Assembly: GCF_030813715.1 (NCBI RefSeq)
Contig: NZ_JAUSUZ010000001.1
Coordinates: 8,476,501 to 8,540,500, forward strand
Origin: Catenuloplanes indicus
GTDB taxonomy: Bacteria; Actinomycetota; Actinomycetes; Mycobacteriales; Micromonosporaceae
Direction: 5' to 3'
DNA: 64,000 nt
Shown here: positions 42,693-51,679 of the stretch, piece after piece
Position numbering within the stretch: position 1 is the first letter of the stretch
How the letters are laid out: every line of letters starts with the position of its first letter
Notes under the pieces: generated by a model
Told to the model about the DNA's origin: nothing
The model's database searches: none
Seen by the model: only the letters and a program-made list of their open reading frames with translations
Program-made: the position numbers and the translations under genes

Positions 42693-43520
42693 ATGAAGTC
42701 GTTCGGGAACTCGCGCCGGGTCGCCACGCTGGCGACCGCCGCCGCGCTGGTCGTCGGCGGGCTCGCCGGCTGCGCCAAGGAGGACACCGGTGGCACCACC
42801 GAGGGCGGCGTCGCGCTGGTCAAGGCCGGTGCGCTGACCACCTGCACGCACCTGCCGTACGCGCCGTTCCAGGCCAAGGACGACACCGGCAAGGTCGTCG
42901 GCTTCGACGTCGCGCTGGTCGACCTGGTCGCGAAGAAGCTCGGCGTGACCCAGGAGATCGTCGACACGCCGTTCGAGGGCATCAAGTCCGGTTCCGACCT
43001 CAACGCCGGCAAGTGCGACATCGCGGCGGCCGGCATGACCATCACCGACGAGCGCAAGCAGGTGCTGGACTTCTCCGACCCGTACTTCGACGCCACCCAG
43101 GCGCTCGCCGTGCTCACCGGCACCACGGTCAAGACGCTGGACGAGCTGGCCGGCAAGCGGGTCGGCGTGCAGGGCGGCACCACCGGCGAGGACTACATCA
43201 AGACCCAGGTCGCGGAGAAGAGCCTGGACATCGAGGTCGTCTCGTACAAGGACCTGGCCGCGCAGCAGCAGGCGCTGGCCACCAAGCAGGTCGACGCGGC
43301 CGTCAACGACCTGCCGGTCTGGAACGAGTACATCAAGAACAACCCGGGCAAGGTCGAGGTCGCGGCCGGCTTCGACACCGGCGAGCAGTACGGCTTCGCG
43401 GTCAAGAAGGGCAACGCCGAGCTGCTCAAGGCCGTGAACGAGTCGCTGGCCGCGGCGCGCACCGACGGCACCTACGACCAGATCTACGCGACCTGGATCG
43501 GCGCCAAGCCGGCCGCCTGA
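42693..43520 (+). CDS. Polar amino acid ABC transporter, substrate-binding lipoprotein
   Basis: 275 residues from ATG 42693, with GGGGAG 8 bases upstream. A lipoprotein signal ends in LAGC with lipidated Cys27. The mature protein is a family 3 solute-binding protein: LPYAPFQAKDDTGKVVGFDV, AAAGMTITDERKQVLDFSDP, and LDELAGKRVGVQGGTTGEDY. It captures a polar amino acid such as glutamine, glutamate or cystine. First gene of a three-gene operon with the permease (43529) and ATPase (44329). Confidence 0.93.
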   Translation: MKSFGNSRRVATLATAAALVVGGLAGCAKEDTGGTTEGGVALVKAGALTTCTHLPYAPFQAKDDTGKVVGFDVALVDLVAKKLGVTQEIVDTPFEGIKSGSDLNAGKCDIAAAGMTITDERKQVLDFSDPYFDATQALAVLTGTTVKTLDELAGKRVGVQGGTTGEDYIKTQVAEKSLDIEVVSYKDLAAQQQALATKQVDAAVNDLPVWNEYIKNNPGKVEVAAGFDTGEQYGFAVKKGNAELLKAVNESLAAARTDGTYDQIYATWIGAKPAA

Positions 43521-43528
43521 CCACCTTC

Positions 43529-44323
43529 ATGAAGCTCACTCGACGCCGGCGGCAACGGCTCGTCCGTACCGCCGGCTATCTGGTTTTCGCGCTGGTCATC
43601 CTCGCCGTGGTGGCCGCCGCGGACTGGGCGACCCTGTCGGACGCGTTCTTCCGGCTCGACATCGCGCAGGGCATGTTCCCCGAGGCCATCACGGTCGCGC
43701 TGCGCAACACCATCCTCTACACACTGCTCGCATTCGCGTTCGGCCTGGTGCTGGGCCTGATCCTGGCGCTGATGCGGCTGTCGTCGATCCTGCCGTACCG
43801 CTGGTTCGCGACCGCCTACATCGAGCTGTTCCGTGGCCTGCCCGCGCTGCTGGTGCTGTTCATGGTCGGCTACGGCGTACCGCTGGCGTTCCCGGACCGG
43901 GAGATCCCGGGCGGCGTCTACGGCTCGGTCACGCTCGGCCTCGGCCTGACCGCGGCCGCGTACATGGCGGAGACGCTGCGCGCCGGCATCCAGGCCGTCC
44001 CGAAGGGGCAGCTCGAGGCCGCGCGCACGCTCGGCATGTCGCACGCCCGGGCGATGATCTCGATCATCCTGCCGCAGGCGTTCCGGATCGTCATCCCGCC
44101 GCTGACCAACGAGATCATCCTGCTGACCAAGGACACCTCGCTGGTGTACGTGCTCGGCGTGACCTCCACGACGATCGAGCTGACCAAGTTCGCCGGTGAC
44201 GCGCTCAACACCCGCGTCAACCCGACGCCGCTGGTCGTGGCGGGCCTGCTCTACCTGCTGATCACGCTGCCGCTGTCGCAGCTGGTCCGCGGGCTGGAGC
44301 GGCGTGCCGCGAGGGAGAGGTGA
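43529..44323 (+). CDS. Polar amino acid ABC transporter permease
   Basis: 264 residues from ATG 43529, 8 bases after the binding-protein stop. It has about five to six transmembrane segments, the family signature [20 protein letters not shown] near the start, and the EAA loop [20 protein letters not shown] in the cytoplasmic coupling region. It presumably forms a homodimeric channel of the His/Glu/Gln/Arg/opine permease family. Its last codons overlap the alternative start of the ATPase gene. Confidence 0.92.
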   Translation: MKLTRRRRQRLVRTAGYLVFALVILAVVAAADWATLSDAFFRLDIAQGMFPEAITVALRNTILYTLLAFAFGLVLGLILALMRLSSILPYRWFATAYIELFRGLPALLVLFMVGYGVPLAFPDREIPGGVYGSVTLGLGLTAAAYMAETLRAGIQAVPKGQLEAARTLGMSHARAMISIILPQAFRIVIPPLTNEIILLTKDTSLVYVLGVTSTTIELTKFAGDALNTRVNPTPLVVAGLLYLLITLPLSQLVRGLERRAARER

Positions 44324-44328
44324 CGGCC

Positions 44329-45105
44329 ATGTCCACGATCGACATCCTCGGCCTGCACAAGTCGTTCGGCAAGCTGCCCGTCCTGCAGGGCATCGACCTC
44401 GCGGTCGAGCCCGGCGAGGTCGTCTGCGTGATCGGCCCGTCCGGCTCCGGCAAGTCCACGCTGCTGCGCTGCGTGAACCTGCTGGAGACACCGACGTCCG
44501 GCACCATCCACGTCGGCGGGGTCGAGGTCACCGACCCGGACTGCGACATCGACGCGGTCCGGCGCCGGATCGGCATGGTGTTCCAGCAGTTCAACCTGTT
44601 CGGGCACCTGACCGTCCGGGAGAACGTGACGATCGCCCAGCGCCGCGTGCTGAAGCGCTCCCGCGCCGAGGCGAACCGGATCGCCACGCTCAACCTCGAG
44701 CGGGTCGGCCTGGCGGAGAAGGCCGGCGCCTACCCCGCCCAGCTCTCCGGCGGCCAGCAGCAGCGCGTGGCGATCGCCCGCGCACTGGCGATGGACCCGC
44801 AGCTGATGCTCTTCGACGAGCCCACCTCCGCGCTCGACCCGGAGCTCGTCGGCGAGGTCCTCGCGGTCATGCGCGGCCTGGCCGCCGAGGGCATGACCAT
44901 GCTGGTGGTCACGCACGAGATGGCGTTCGCCCGCGAGGTCGCCTCCCGGGTGGTCTTCATGGACGGCGGCGTGGTCGTCGAGCAGGGCCCGCCCGCGGAG
45001 GTCTTCGGCAACCCCCGCGAGGAGCGCACGAAGACGTTCCTGCACCGCGTGCTGGAACCGACCCGGGTCAGCGAGACCGAGATCGGCGCCCACAAGCCGG
45101 TCTGA
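44329..45105 (+). CDS. Polar amino acid ABC transporter ATP-binding protein
   Basis: 258 residues from ATG 44329, preceded by GAGAGG at 8 bases; a GTG at 44320 overlapping the permease stop is less likely. All ABC motifs are intact: Walker [11 protein letters not shown]-loop VFQQFNLF, signature LSGGQQQR, Walker [14 protein letters not shown] and switch His (VVTHEMAFA). It is a GlnQ-type ATPase energising uptake. A hairpin terminator ends the operon. Confidence 0.94.
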   Translation: MSTIDILGLHKSFGKLPVLQGIDLAVEPGEVVCVIGPSGSGKSTLLRCVNLLETPTSGTIHVGGVEVTDPDCDIDAVRRRIGMVFQQFNLFGHLTVRENVTIAQRRVLKRSRAEANRIATLNLERVGLAEKAGAYPAQLSGGQQQRVAIARALAMDPQLMLFDEPTSALDPELVGEVLAVMRGLAAEGMTMLVVTHEMAFAREVASRVVFMDGGVVVEQGPPAEVFGNPREERTKTFLHRVLEPTRVSETEIGAHKPV

Positions 45106-45119
45106 CCCCGTCGATCCCT

Positions 45120-45143
45120 GGTGCGGCCCCTCCCGGCCGCACC
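45120..45143 (+). terminator. Terminator of the amino acid ABC operon
   Basis: Perfect 9-base arms (45120-45128 with 45135-45143) around a 6-base loop lie 14 bases after the ATPase stop. Confidence 0.75.
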
Positions 45144-45265
45144 GGGGCCTTCGGCCAGCCACCGAACAGGCCATCCGCGGCGCCCGCCCGATGATCGCCC
45201 GATCCGAGAAGCGGCCCCGGCGGCCGTCCACGAGCAGCCGCTGTCGCGGCGGGCTCCTCCGCCGT

Positions 45266-45454
45266 TCAGGTCGCGGTGAAGAGCACCGCCCGCCCGGCGT
45301 CGGCGGCGTGCCGGAAGAACTCCCGGACGTCGGCGAAGTTGTCCCACGTGTAGGCGAAGTCCGCGTCATCGAGAGCGCCCCGGTATCCCGCGTCATCGAT
45401 CGCGTCGAACCGCCGGCGCAGCCAAGCCCGGTGCACCCCCAGCACGGCGACCAT
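45266..45454 (-). CDS. Small hypothetical protein
   Basis: 62 residues on the minus strand. Composition is protein-like, with an amphipathic N-terminus (VHRAWLRRRFDAIDDAGYRG) and the ending NFADVREFFRHAADAGRAVL. It vaguely recalls the C-terminus of DUF1877-type proteins, but that family is longer, so this could be a fragment. No ribosome binding site is clear. Confidence 0.4.
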   Translation of the reverse strand: MVAVLGVHRAWLRRRFDAIDDAGYRGALDDADFAYTWDNFADVREFFRHAADAGRAVLFTAT

Positions 45455-46042
45455 CGTATGAGGCGCTGGTCTTCATCAGCGGTATCTGGCCCATGGTTCG
45501 CGAGCGTCATATCCGTTCGGGCAGCCGTGACGCTGCGCGCCCGATGGCATCGGGCCCGGAGCGCCGGGGCCGTGACCCGGTCCGACCGCGCCGCCTGGAT
45601 CCGAGCAGCCCGCCACTGTCCGCGGAGACGCTACCGGCCGTCGGCGCGACCGTCGGCAGCGTGGGCGGCTTGCTCCTCGTGCCGGCCGCGTCGTACTGGG
45701 TGGCCGACTACCCGGATGCCGAGGCCGAGCTGCTCTCCGCCTACCTCGGGTTCCGCCGCGCGGACGCGCCGCAGGTCTGCTCCGTCGACCGCCCGCGGCC
45801 CCTGGGCGGCCGCCGGTCAGACCTGAGGGCGATCGGCCGGGCCGCCCGCCGGGTGGCGTTCCGGACCTCCCGGTACCACGTCGGCCCGGCCCGCGACCTG
45901 GTCGCCGCCGGTGGTGAGGAGCTGATGTGGCGGTCCCGTTGCTGCTGACGGACGACGGGCGGGTGCTGGGCCGGACCGCACCGGCCGGCGCTGCACGACC
46001 GGCGGGACTCACCAGGGACCGGCTGCCCCGACACGCATGCGG
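45455..46042. other. Region with uncertain open frames
   Basis: A plus-strand frame 45493-45948 contains a plausible stretch (TVGSVGGLLLVPAASYWVAD, then YPDAEAELLSAYLGFRRA), but its first 40 residues look like non-coding Arg/Pro sequence. A second frame from a GTG near 45927 gives VAVPLLLTDDGRVLGRTAP. These may be pieces of one broken gene. I do not recognise a family. Confidence 0.3.
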
Positions 46043-47020
46043 TCAGCCGGAGCGCAGCGTCTCCGCCGGGGACGTGCCGTACTCGTCCCGGTACGCCGCC
46101 GCGAAGCGGCCGAGATGGGTGAAACCCCACCGCCGCGCGATCGCCCCCACCGTCGCGCCCTGGGCCGGATCCGCCGCCTGCAACTCGCGGTGCGCCCGTT
46201 CCAGCCTGATCCGCCGCAGATACGCCATCGGCGTGGTGTCCAGGTGCCGCCGGAACGCCGCCTGCAACCCGCGCGGCCCGGTCCGCGCCGCCGCCGCCAC
46301 GTCGGCCAGCGTCGTCGCCTCCGCCGCGTGTTCCTCCAGGTAGGCGATCGCCCGCCGGACCGCCCCCGGTCCGGTCTCCCCGGGCCCGGGCAGGTAGCAG
46401 GCCGTCGTGGCCGTGCTCGGGAACGTTGCGACCGTCGCCGCCGCGGCCAGGTCGACGATGGCCGCGTGCGCCGGTGCGCTGGGCAGCGCCGTGTCCGGGT
46501 TGAGTGCCACCCGGTGCAGGTACGTGAGCGTCTCCCGCCAGTACCGGGCCAGCGGCGCGGAGATCGGCAGCATCGAGCGGAACGCGAAGTCGGCCGGTGC
46601 CGTCCCCCAGCGAGCCGCGGCCGCGTGGGCGACCGTGGTCAGCGGCAACCGCAGGATCCGTACGTCGAAGTCGACCAGGCGTCCCTGGAAGCGCTGGCCG
46701 GGCGGCACCAGCACCAGGTCGCCGGCGGTGACGTGGACCTGTTCGCCGCCGGAGCGGACCGTGAGGTCGCCGTGCAGGACGTACGTGGCGTGCACGTACC
46801 CGACCGGCGCGGTGGCGAGGTCGAGCGTGGTGGAGTAGCGCATGCGGTCGAGCCCGATGACGCCGCTGTCGACCGAGTGGACCTGGTAGCTGAAGTCGGT
46901 CAGCCCGGGCGGTACGCGCGCGGCGAAGTCGAAGTAGACGCGGCGCATCGCGGCGTGCGCCTCCTCCACGTTCGACGTGGCGTACGCGCTACGCCGCAGC
47001 GGCACCTCACCAGGGGCCAA
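46043..47020 (-). CDS. AraC family transcriptional regulator
   Basis: 325 residues from TTG 47020. This start is chosen because GGAGGT lies exactly 7 bases upstream, while reading further upstream enters a hairpin. The N-terminal cupin-like sensor domain has VHVTAGDLVLVPPGQRFQG. The C-terminal double helix-turn-helix reads AAARTGPRGLQAAFRRHLDT, then TPMAYLRRIRLERAHRELQA and WGFTHLGRFAAAYRDEYGTS, the AraC signature. It follows the GH2 gene on the same strand and may regulate it or another sugar locus. Confidence 0.88.
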   Translation of the reverse strand: MAPGEVPLRRSAYATSNVEEAHAAMRRVYFDFAARVPPGLTDFSYQVHSVDSGVIGLDRMRYSTTLDLATAPVGYVHATYVLHGDLTVRSGGEQVHVTAGDLVLVPPGQRFQGRLVDFDVRILRLPLTTVAHAAAARWGTAPADFAFRSMLPISAPLARYWRETLTYLHRVALNPDTALPSAPAHAAIVDLAAAATVATFPSTATTACYLPGPGETGPGAVRRAIAYLEEHAAEATTLADVAAAARTGPRGLQAAFRRHLDTTPMAYLRRIRLERAHRELQAADPAQGATVGAIARRWGFTHLGRFAAAYRDEYGTSPAETLRSG

Positions 47021-47080
47021 TCCGGGTACCTCCAGAGCCGAGGGGGGAATCTGAAGGTTCCAACGACCGAGGCGGTGTGG

Positions 47081-47119
47081 GGTGGTCCGGAACGCGCAAT
47101 TTGCACGTTCCGGACCACC
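47081..47119 (-). terminator. Long hairpin between GH2 and araC genes
   Basis: GGTGGTCCGGAACGCGCAA (47081-47099) and its near-complement (47101-47119) form a 19-base stem with one mismatch and almost no loop. It sits 6 bases after the minus-strand GH2 stop and serves as its terminator. Confidence 0.7.
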
Positions 47120-47124
47120 GAAAC

Positions 47125-49587
47125 TCACTTGGTCGACGAGTACAGGGTGGCCACCTCGGCGGCCGAGAGTGCCCGATCGTAGACGCGCACCTGGTCGATC
47201 GCACCGCGCCAGAAGTCGACCGGCCCACCGTTGTACCGGGCCCGGCCGATGGTCAGCGGCCCGCTGGAGGCGTCGCCGTGGCAGGCGTTGATGCTGCCGG
47301 TCCGCTGCCCGTCGACGTAGAGCGTGATGGTGCCCTCGGCCACGTCCCGGACGCCGGTCAGGTGGTACCAGCGCCCGGTCTCCGGCACGTCCGGGGCCAG
47401 CGCGCGCCCGCCGGCGAACGAGAACGCGAACCGGTTGTCCGCGCTGGAGAACTGCAGGAAGAACGCGCTGCGGTGGGTACCGTCCTGGCCGACCGCGGTC
47501 GCCCAGCCGCCGAGGCTGTCCAGCCGGACCCAGGCGGACGCGGTGTAGCTGCCGGTGGTGTCCAGCACCGGCCCGGCCGTCTCCGCGTACTGCCCGGCGC
47601 CGTCGAGCTGCAGCGCCTGACCGGAGTGCCCGTCCGTCCACGCGGGGTCGCCGGCCGGCGAGCCGTCATGATCGCCGACCGCGTCGGTGACGTCGCCGTC
47701 GAGCGGCCAGTGGCCCACGCCGGCCGGCCCGGGCGTCCCGGGTGCGGGAGCGCCGGCCCCGCTGCCGTCCACCGACGCGATGATCCGCTCGTTGATCTCC
47801 GCGACCGCGGCGAAGTCCATCTTCTCGACCGCCCGGTCGTACGTGTAGAAGCCGTTGACCTCGTGTTCCACGTCGGTGATCTGGGTATAGACGGACCCGG
47901 AGAGACCGCACCGCTCCGCCGCGCGCAGCAGATCGGCCTGGTTCTCCACGTACCGCCGGGTGAGGGTTTCGCTGTCCGGCGTCATCTCGTAGGCGTGCCC
48001 GTCCGGGTACCACATGTGCCCGGGCACCTCGAGGCCGAAGCCGCCGTGCTCGCCGTCGGCGGCGACCCGGTTCGCGTCCGGCTGGGGGGCGGCCGGCCCG
48101 ACGTAGTCGTGCCAGTCGATCATGTCGCCGCGCCCGGAGTCGCCCTTGGACGCGCAGCAGTTCACGCCGCTGTGCGCATTGACGATCCGGGTCGGGTCCT
48201 GCGCCTTGACCGCGTCCGCGATCCGGCCGGTGGCCGCACGGTCCCACTCGCCCCAGCCCTCGTTGAACGGCACCCAGGTGACGATCGAGGTCCACGACCT
48301 CTTCTCGTCGACGATCTCGTGCAGCTGGCGCTCGAACTCGGCCTGCGCCTCGACCGGAGGAGTACCACCGGTCCGCATCGACGGCATGTCCTGCCACACC
48401 ATCAGGCCGAGCCGGTCAGCCCAGTAGTACCAGCGGTCCGGCTCGACCTTGATGTGCTTGCGGATCGTGTTGAAGCCGAGCCGCTTGGTCTGTGCGATGT
48501 CGAACCGGAGCGCCTCGTCGGTCGGCGCGGTGTAGATGCCGTCCGGCCAGTAGCCCTGGTCGAGCGTGGACAGGTTGAACAGGATCTTCCCGTTCAGCGT
48601 CTGATACAGCTTCCCGTCCGCGCCGACGGTCTTGCCGACCTCGCGCATCCCGAAATACGAACCCACGTCGTCGATCACGGTACGGCCGCGGAGCACCCGC
48701 ACGGACAGGTCGTACAGGAACGGTGAGTCAGGAGACCAGAGCTTCGCCTTCGGCACGGGGACGCGCAGTTCACCGCCGGCGGCCCCGCTCGCGCGCCCGA
48801 CCACCCGGTTGCCCTGCCTCGCAACCGCCTCGACGGTCAGCCCGGCCGGTGCCGTGATCCGCGGGGTCAGCCTCAGCACGCCGGCGCCGACGTCCGGGGT
48901 CATCAGCAGCTGGTCCACGGCGCCGCGCCGCACCGGCTCCATCCACACGCTCTGCCAGATGCCGGACGCGCCGACGTAGAAGATGCCCGCGTCCGGCGTG
49001 TTGCGCTGCTTGCCGACCGGCTGCCAGGTCGCGTCCGTGAGGTCCTCGACGCCGACGATGATCTCCTGCGGGCCGCGCCCGGTGAGCGCGTCCGTGACGT
49101 CCGCGCTGAACGCGTCGTACCCGCCGCGGTGCGTGGCGACCGGGACGCCGTTGACCCAGACGGTCGCGTCGTAGTCCACCGCGCCGAAGTGCAGCCGCAG
49201 CCGCTGGTCGCCGCCGACCCGCCAGCCGGCCGGCACGGTGAACGTGCGCCGGTAGAACATCCGGTCCTCGGAGCGCTGGATGCCGGAGAGCGCGGACTCG
49301 ATCGGGTACGGCACGAGCACCCGCTCGGCCAGCGTGGTCCCGGTCGGCGGTGCCTGCCCGGCGGTGGCGGCGGCGAACTCCCACACGCCGTTCAGGCTCT
49401 GCCAGCGGGCGCGGGTGAGCTGCGGCCGCGGGTATTCCGGGAGCGCGTGGTGCGGGCCGACGTCGTCCGTCCACGGTGTCGCGATCGGCGGGGTGCCCGG
49501 CTGCCACCGGGCGGGTGGGGGAGCGGCGACCGCGGGTGAGCCGGTGACCGCGACCAGGGCGGCGACCAGCGCGGTGAATGCCTTCAT
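47125..49587 (-). CDS. Secreted GH2 family glycosidase with LamG-like domain
   Basis: 820 residues from ATG 49587. A Sec signal (about 1-22) precedes the GH2 sugar-binding jelly roll (LHFGAVDYDATVWVNGVPVA), an immunoglobulin-like domain, and a TIM barrel with the acid/base region TWVPFNEGWGEWD (Glu in NEGW). A C-terminal concanavalin/LamG-like domain (about 645-820, GHWPLDGDVTDAVGDHDGSP) ends with VYDRALSAAEVATLYSS. GH2 enzymes include beta-galactosidases, beta-mannosidases and beta-glucuronidases; the exact substrate cannot be told. The AraC gene lies downstream on the same strand. Confidence 0.9.
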   Translation of the reverse strand: MKAFTALVAALVAVTGSPAVAAPPPARWQPGTPPIATPWTDDVGPHHALPEYPRPQLTRARWQSLNGVWEFAAATAGQAPPTGTTLAERVLVPYPIESALSGIQRSEDRMFYRRTFTVPAGWRVGGDQRLRLHFGAVDYDATVWVNGVPVATHRGGYDAFSADVTDALTGRGPQEIIVGVEDLTDATWQPVGKQRNTPDAGIFYVGASGIWQSVWMEPVRRGAVDQLLMTPDVGAGVLRLTPRITAPAGLTVEAVARQGNRVVGRASGAAGGELRVPVPKAKLWSPDSPFLYDLSVRVLRGRTVIDDVGSYFGMREVGKTVGADGKLYQTLNGKILFNLSTLDQGYWPDGIYTAPTDEALRFDIAQTKRLGFNTIRKHIKVEPDRWYYWADRLGLMVWQDMPSMRTGGTPPVEAQAEFERQLHEIVDEKRSWTSIVTWVPFNEGWGEWDRAATGRIADAVKAQDPTRIVNAHSGVNCCASKGDSGRGDMIDWHDYVGPAAPQPDANRVAADGEHGGFGLEVPGHMWYPDGHAYEMTPDSETLTRRYVENQADLLRAAERCGLSGSVYTQITDVEHEVNGFYTYDRAVEKMDFAAVAEINERIIASVDGSGAGAPAPGTPGPAGVGHWPLDGDVTDAVGDHDGSPAGDPAWTDGHSGQALQLDGAGQYAETAGPVLDTTGSYTASAWVRLDSLGGWATAVGQDGTHRSAFFLQFSSADNRFAFSFAGGRALAPDVPETGRWYHLTGVRDVAEGTITLYVDGQRTGSINACHGDASSGPLTIGRARYNGGPVDFWRGAIDQVRVYDRALSAAEVATLYSSTK

Positions 49588-49977
49588 CCGTACGCTTTCC
49601 CTTCTCACGGGGGGCGTCGTGCGATCCGGCGTGCAACAGGCCGGAAACACTCAGAAACAATCAAGCATGACGATGGATCGTGTGGCAACAGGTGTCGGTC
49701 CATTTCGTAATTGTTGTTTTGTGTGCGGACCGCGATGGTGCGGAAATCCCGCGTCCACGACGCCCCGCCGCCGGTGCACATGACCACGGCATCCCGGGCG
49801 TCGCCGCGGGGGACCGGCGGCCGCCGGTCGTGGTGAGTGCGGACGCACGGCGCCGCACCGCTGGGGCCGCGCCGCCGGCGGGAGCGGTGCCGGTGGCGGG
49901 AGCGGTGCCGGTGGCGGGAGCGGTGCCGGTGGCGGGAGTGGCGCCACGACCGGGCGCCGCCCCGCCGCCGTAGGCTC
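49588..49977. other. Intergenic region with AT-rich promoter and tandem repeat
   Basis: No gene is supported. Around 49660-49735 the sequence is AT-rich for this genome (AATTGTTGTTTTGTGTG), probably the promoter region of the GH2 gene on the minus strand. An 18-bp tandem repeat lies at 49877-49941. Confidence 0.4.
49877..49941. repeat. 18-bp tandem repeat
   Basis: GGCGGGAGCGGTGCCGGT is exact at 49877-49894, 49895-49912 and 49913-49930, with a partial fourth copy. It lies downstream of the tetR stop (minus strand) in non-coding sequence. Confidence 0.9.
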
Positions 49978-50565
49978 TCAGGCGCCGGTGACCAGGCGCC
50001 GGCTGCCCAGTGTCACCCGGTCCGCGATCTCCTCCACCGGCACCGACGACCGGCGGAAGAAGCCCTGGGTGTAGAGCGCGGCGTAACCCTGGGCGAGCGC
50101 GATCTGCTCCTCGATCAGGTGCAGCGAGTCCTGCATCGGCCGGTCGCCGGTCGCGGTGACCAGCTCGATCCAGCCGCTCATCAGCGCCCTCGTGGCGGCC
50201 GTGCGCGCCGGGTCGTCCACGCCGGACACCTCGGTCGAGAAGATCATCAGAAATCCCGCGCCGGTACGGACGGTGAAGCGCAGATACGCCGCACCCGCCG
50301 CCGCGAATCGGCTCACCGGGTCCGTCCCGGCCGCGTCCGCCGCCGCCGCGACCTCGGCCGCCAGATCCCGCGCCGCCGTGGCCGCGACCGCGGAGAGCAG
50401 ATGCTCCCGGTCCGGGAAGTGCCGGTACGGCGCGGCCGTGCTCACCCCGAGCCGCCGCGCGACCCGGGCCACCGAGAACGCGCCCGGCCCGCCCTCGGCC
50501 AGTTCCTCAAGGCTCGCCCGCACCAGCGCGGCCCGCAGGTCACCGTGGTGATAGCCGCGCGCCAT
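49978..50565 (-). CDS. TetR family repressor
   Basis: 195 residues from ATG 50565. The N-terminal helix-turn-helix reads GYHHGDLRAALVRASLEELA, then SVARVARRLGVSTAAPYRHF. The C-terminal ligand domain resembles TetR_C_33-type sensors. It is divergent from the LLM oxidoreductase gene at 50654, and the gap contains repeated TCTTACATT elements, so it most likely represses both itself and that enzyme. Confidence 0.92.
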   Translation of the reverse strand: MARGYHHGDLRAALVRASLEELAEGGPGAFSVARVARRLGVSTAAPYRHFPDREHLLSAVAATAARDLAAEVAAAADAAGTDPVSRFAAAGAAYLRFTVRTGAGFLMIFSTEVSGVDDPARTAATRALMSGWIELVTATGDRPMQDSLHLIEEQIALAQGYAALYTQGFFRRSSVPVEEIADRVTLGSRRLVTGA

Positions 50566-50598
50566 GCCTCGTACCCCCACTTGCCCTTGGTGTTAAGG

Positions 50599-50635
50599 GT
50601 CTCTTACATTAGCAGTGTAAGAGGTCTCTTACATT
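50599..50635. promoter_or_regulatory. TetR operator between tetR and LLM gene
   Basis: GTCTCTTACATT occurs directly repeated at 50599-50610 and 50624-50635. Between them AGTGTAAGA (50614-50622) is an inverted near-copy of TCTTACATT (50602-50610), forming a palindrome with a 3-base centre. The segment is unusually AT-rich and lies within the 88-base divergent gap, as expected of a TetR operator. Confidence 0.7.
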
Positions 50636-50653
50636 GAGCGGGAGGCACGCAGC

Positions 50654-51598
50654 GTGACGATCCGGCTGGGTTACCAGATCCCGAGTTTCAGCTATCCCGG
50701 CGTGGCGCCCGGCGGCATCTTCGGCACGGTCGCGCGGCAGGCCCGCGACGCCGAGGCCGCCGGGTTCGACACCGTGCTGGTGATGGACCACATGTATCAG
50801 CTGCCGGCGATCGCACCGGTCGAGGAGCCGATGCTGGAGGCGTACGCGACGCTGGCCGCCCTGGCCCGCGAGACGCGCACCGTGCAGCTGTCCACGCTGG
50901 TCACCGGCAACACGTACCGTAATCCCGCCCTGCTCGCGAAGACCGTCACGACGCTCGACGTGATCTCCGGTGGGCGTGCGGTGCTCGGCCTCGGCGCCGG
51001 CTGGTTCGCGCGCGAGCACGAGGACTACGGCTTCGCGTTCGGCACCTGGACCGACCGGTTCGCCCGGCTGGACGAGGCACTGCAGATAATCGGCCCGATG
51101 CTGCGCGGCGAGCGGCCCACGGTGGACGGCGCGTGGTACCGCACCCGGGACGCGATCAACAACCCGCGGCTGCGCCCGACCGTACCGATCATGCTGGGAG
51201 GCAGCGGCGAGCAGCGGACGTTCCGGCTCTCCGCCCGCTACGCCGACCACCACAACATCAACTGCTACCGCCCGGACCTGTCGCACAAACTGTCCGTCCT
51301 CCGCCGGCGCTGCGCGGAGATCGGCCGCGACCCGGACACGCTCACGACCAGCTTCCTCACCCGCGCCGTGGTCACCGAGACCGCCGCGGAGGCGAGCCGG
51401 ATCATGGCGGAGCTGCCGGAGACGTGGGCGCCGATCACGATCGCCGGTACGCCGGACCACCTCGCGTCCGTGCTGCACGACGAGGTGCTGGCACACGGCG
51501 TCGACGGCGTGATCATCAGCCTGATCCGGAACGGGCACGAACCGGGCGTTGTGACCTCCGCGGGCGAGGCGTTGCGCCCGTTGATCTCCAGGACGTAA
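50654..51598 (+). CDS. LLM-class F420-dependent oxidoreductase
   Basis: 314 residues from GTG 50654, with GGAGG 8 bases upstream. It is a luciferase-like TIM barrel: FGTVARQARDAEAAGFDTVL, then VMDHM, VQLSTLVTGNTYRNPALLAK, and VLGLGAGWFAREHEDYGFAF. These motifs match F420-dependent LLM enzymes of actinobacteria. The substrate is unknown. It is controlled by the divergent TetR protein, so it may be induced by a small hydrophobic compound it transforms. Confidence 0.9.
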   Translation: MTIRLGYQIPSFSYPGVAPGGIFGTVARQARDAEAAGFDTVLVMDHMYQLPAIAPVEEPMLEAYATLAALARETRTVQLSTLVTGNTYRNPALLAKTVTTLDVISGGRAVLGLGAGWFAREHEDYGFAFGTWTDRFARLDEALQIIGPMLRGERPTVDGAWYRTRDAINNPRLRPTVPIMLGGSGEQRTFRLSARYADHHNINCYRPDLSHKLSVLRRRCAEIGRDPDTLTTSFLTRAVVTETAAEASRIMAELPETWAPITIAGTPDHLASVLHDEVLAHGVDGVIISLIRNGHEPGVVTSAGEALRPLISRT

Positions 51599-51679
51599 CG
51601 CCGTTCCGCATTTCCCCAGGTGAGAGCGCGTTAGGGTGACTTCGCCGACGATCGTCGGCATGAGATCGAGGAGGCTCTC

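Noticed and set aside
49651-49947. Proline-rich minus-strand frame over the 18-bp repeat
   Set aside because: Its Leu-Pro repeats simply reflect the tandem DNA repeat; no start signal, and it lies between the tetR stop and the GH2 promoter.
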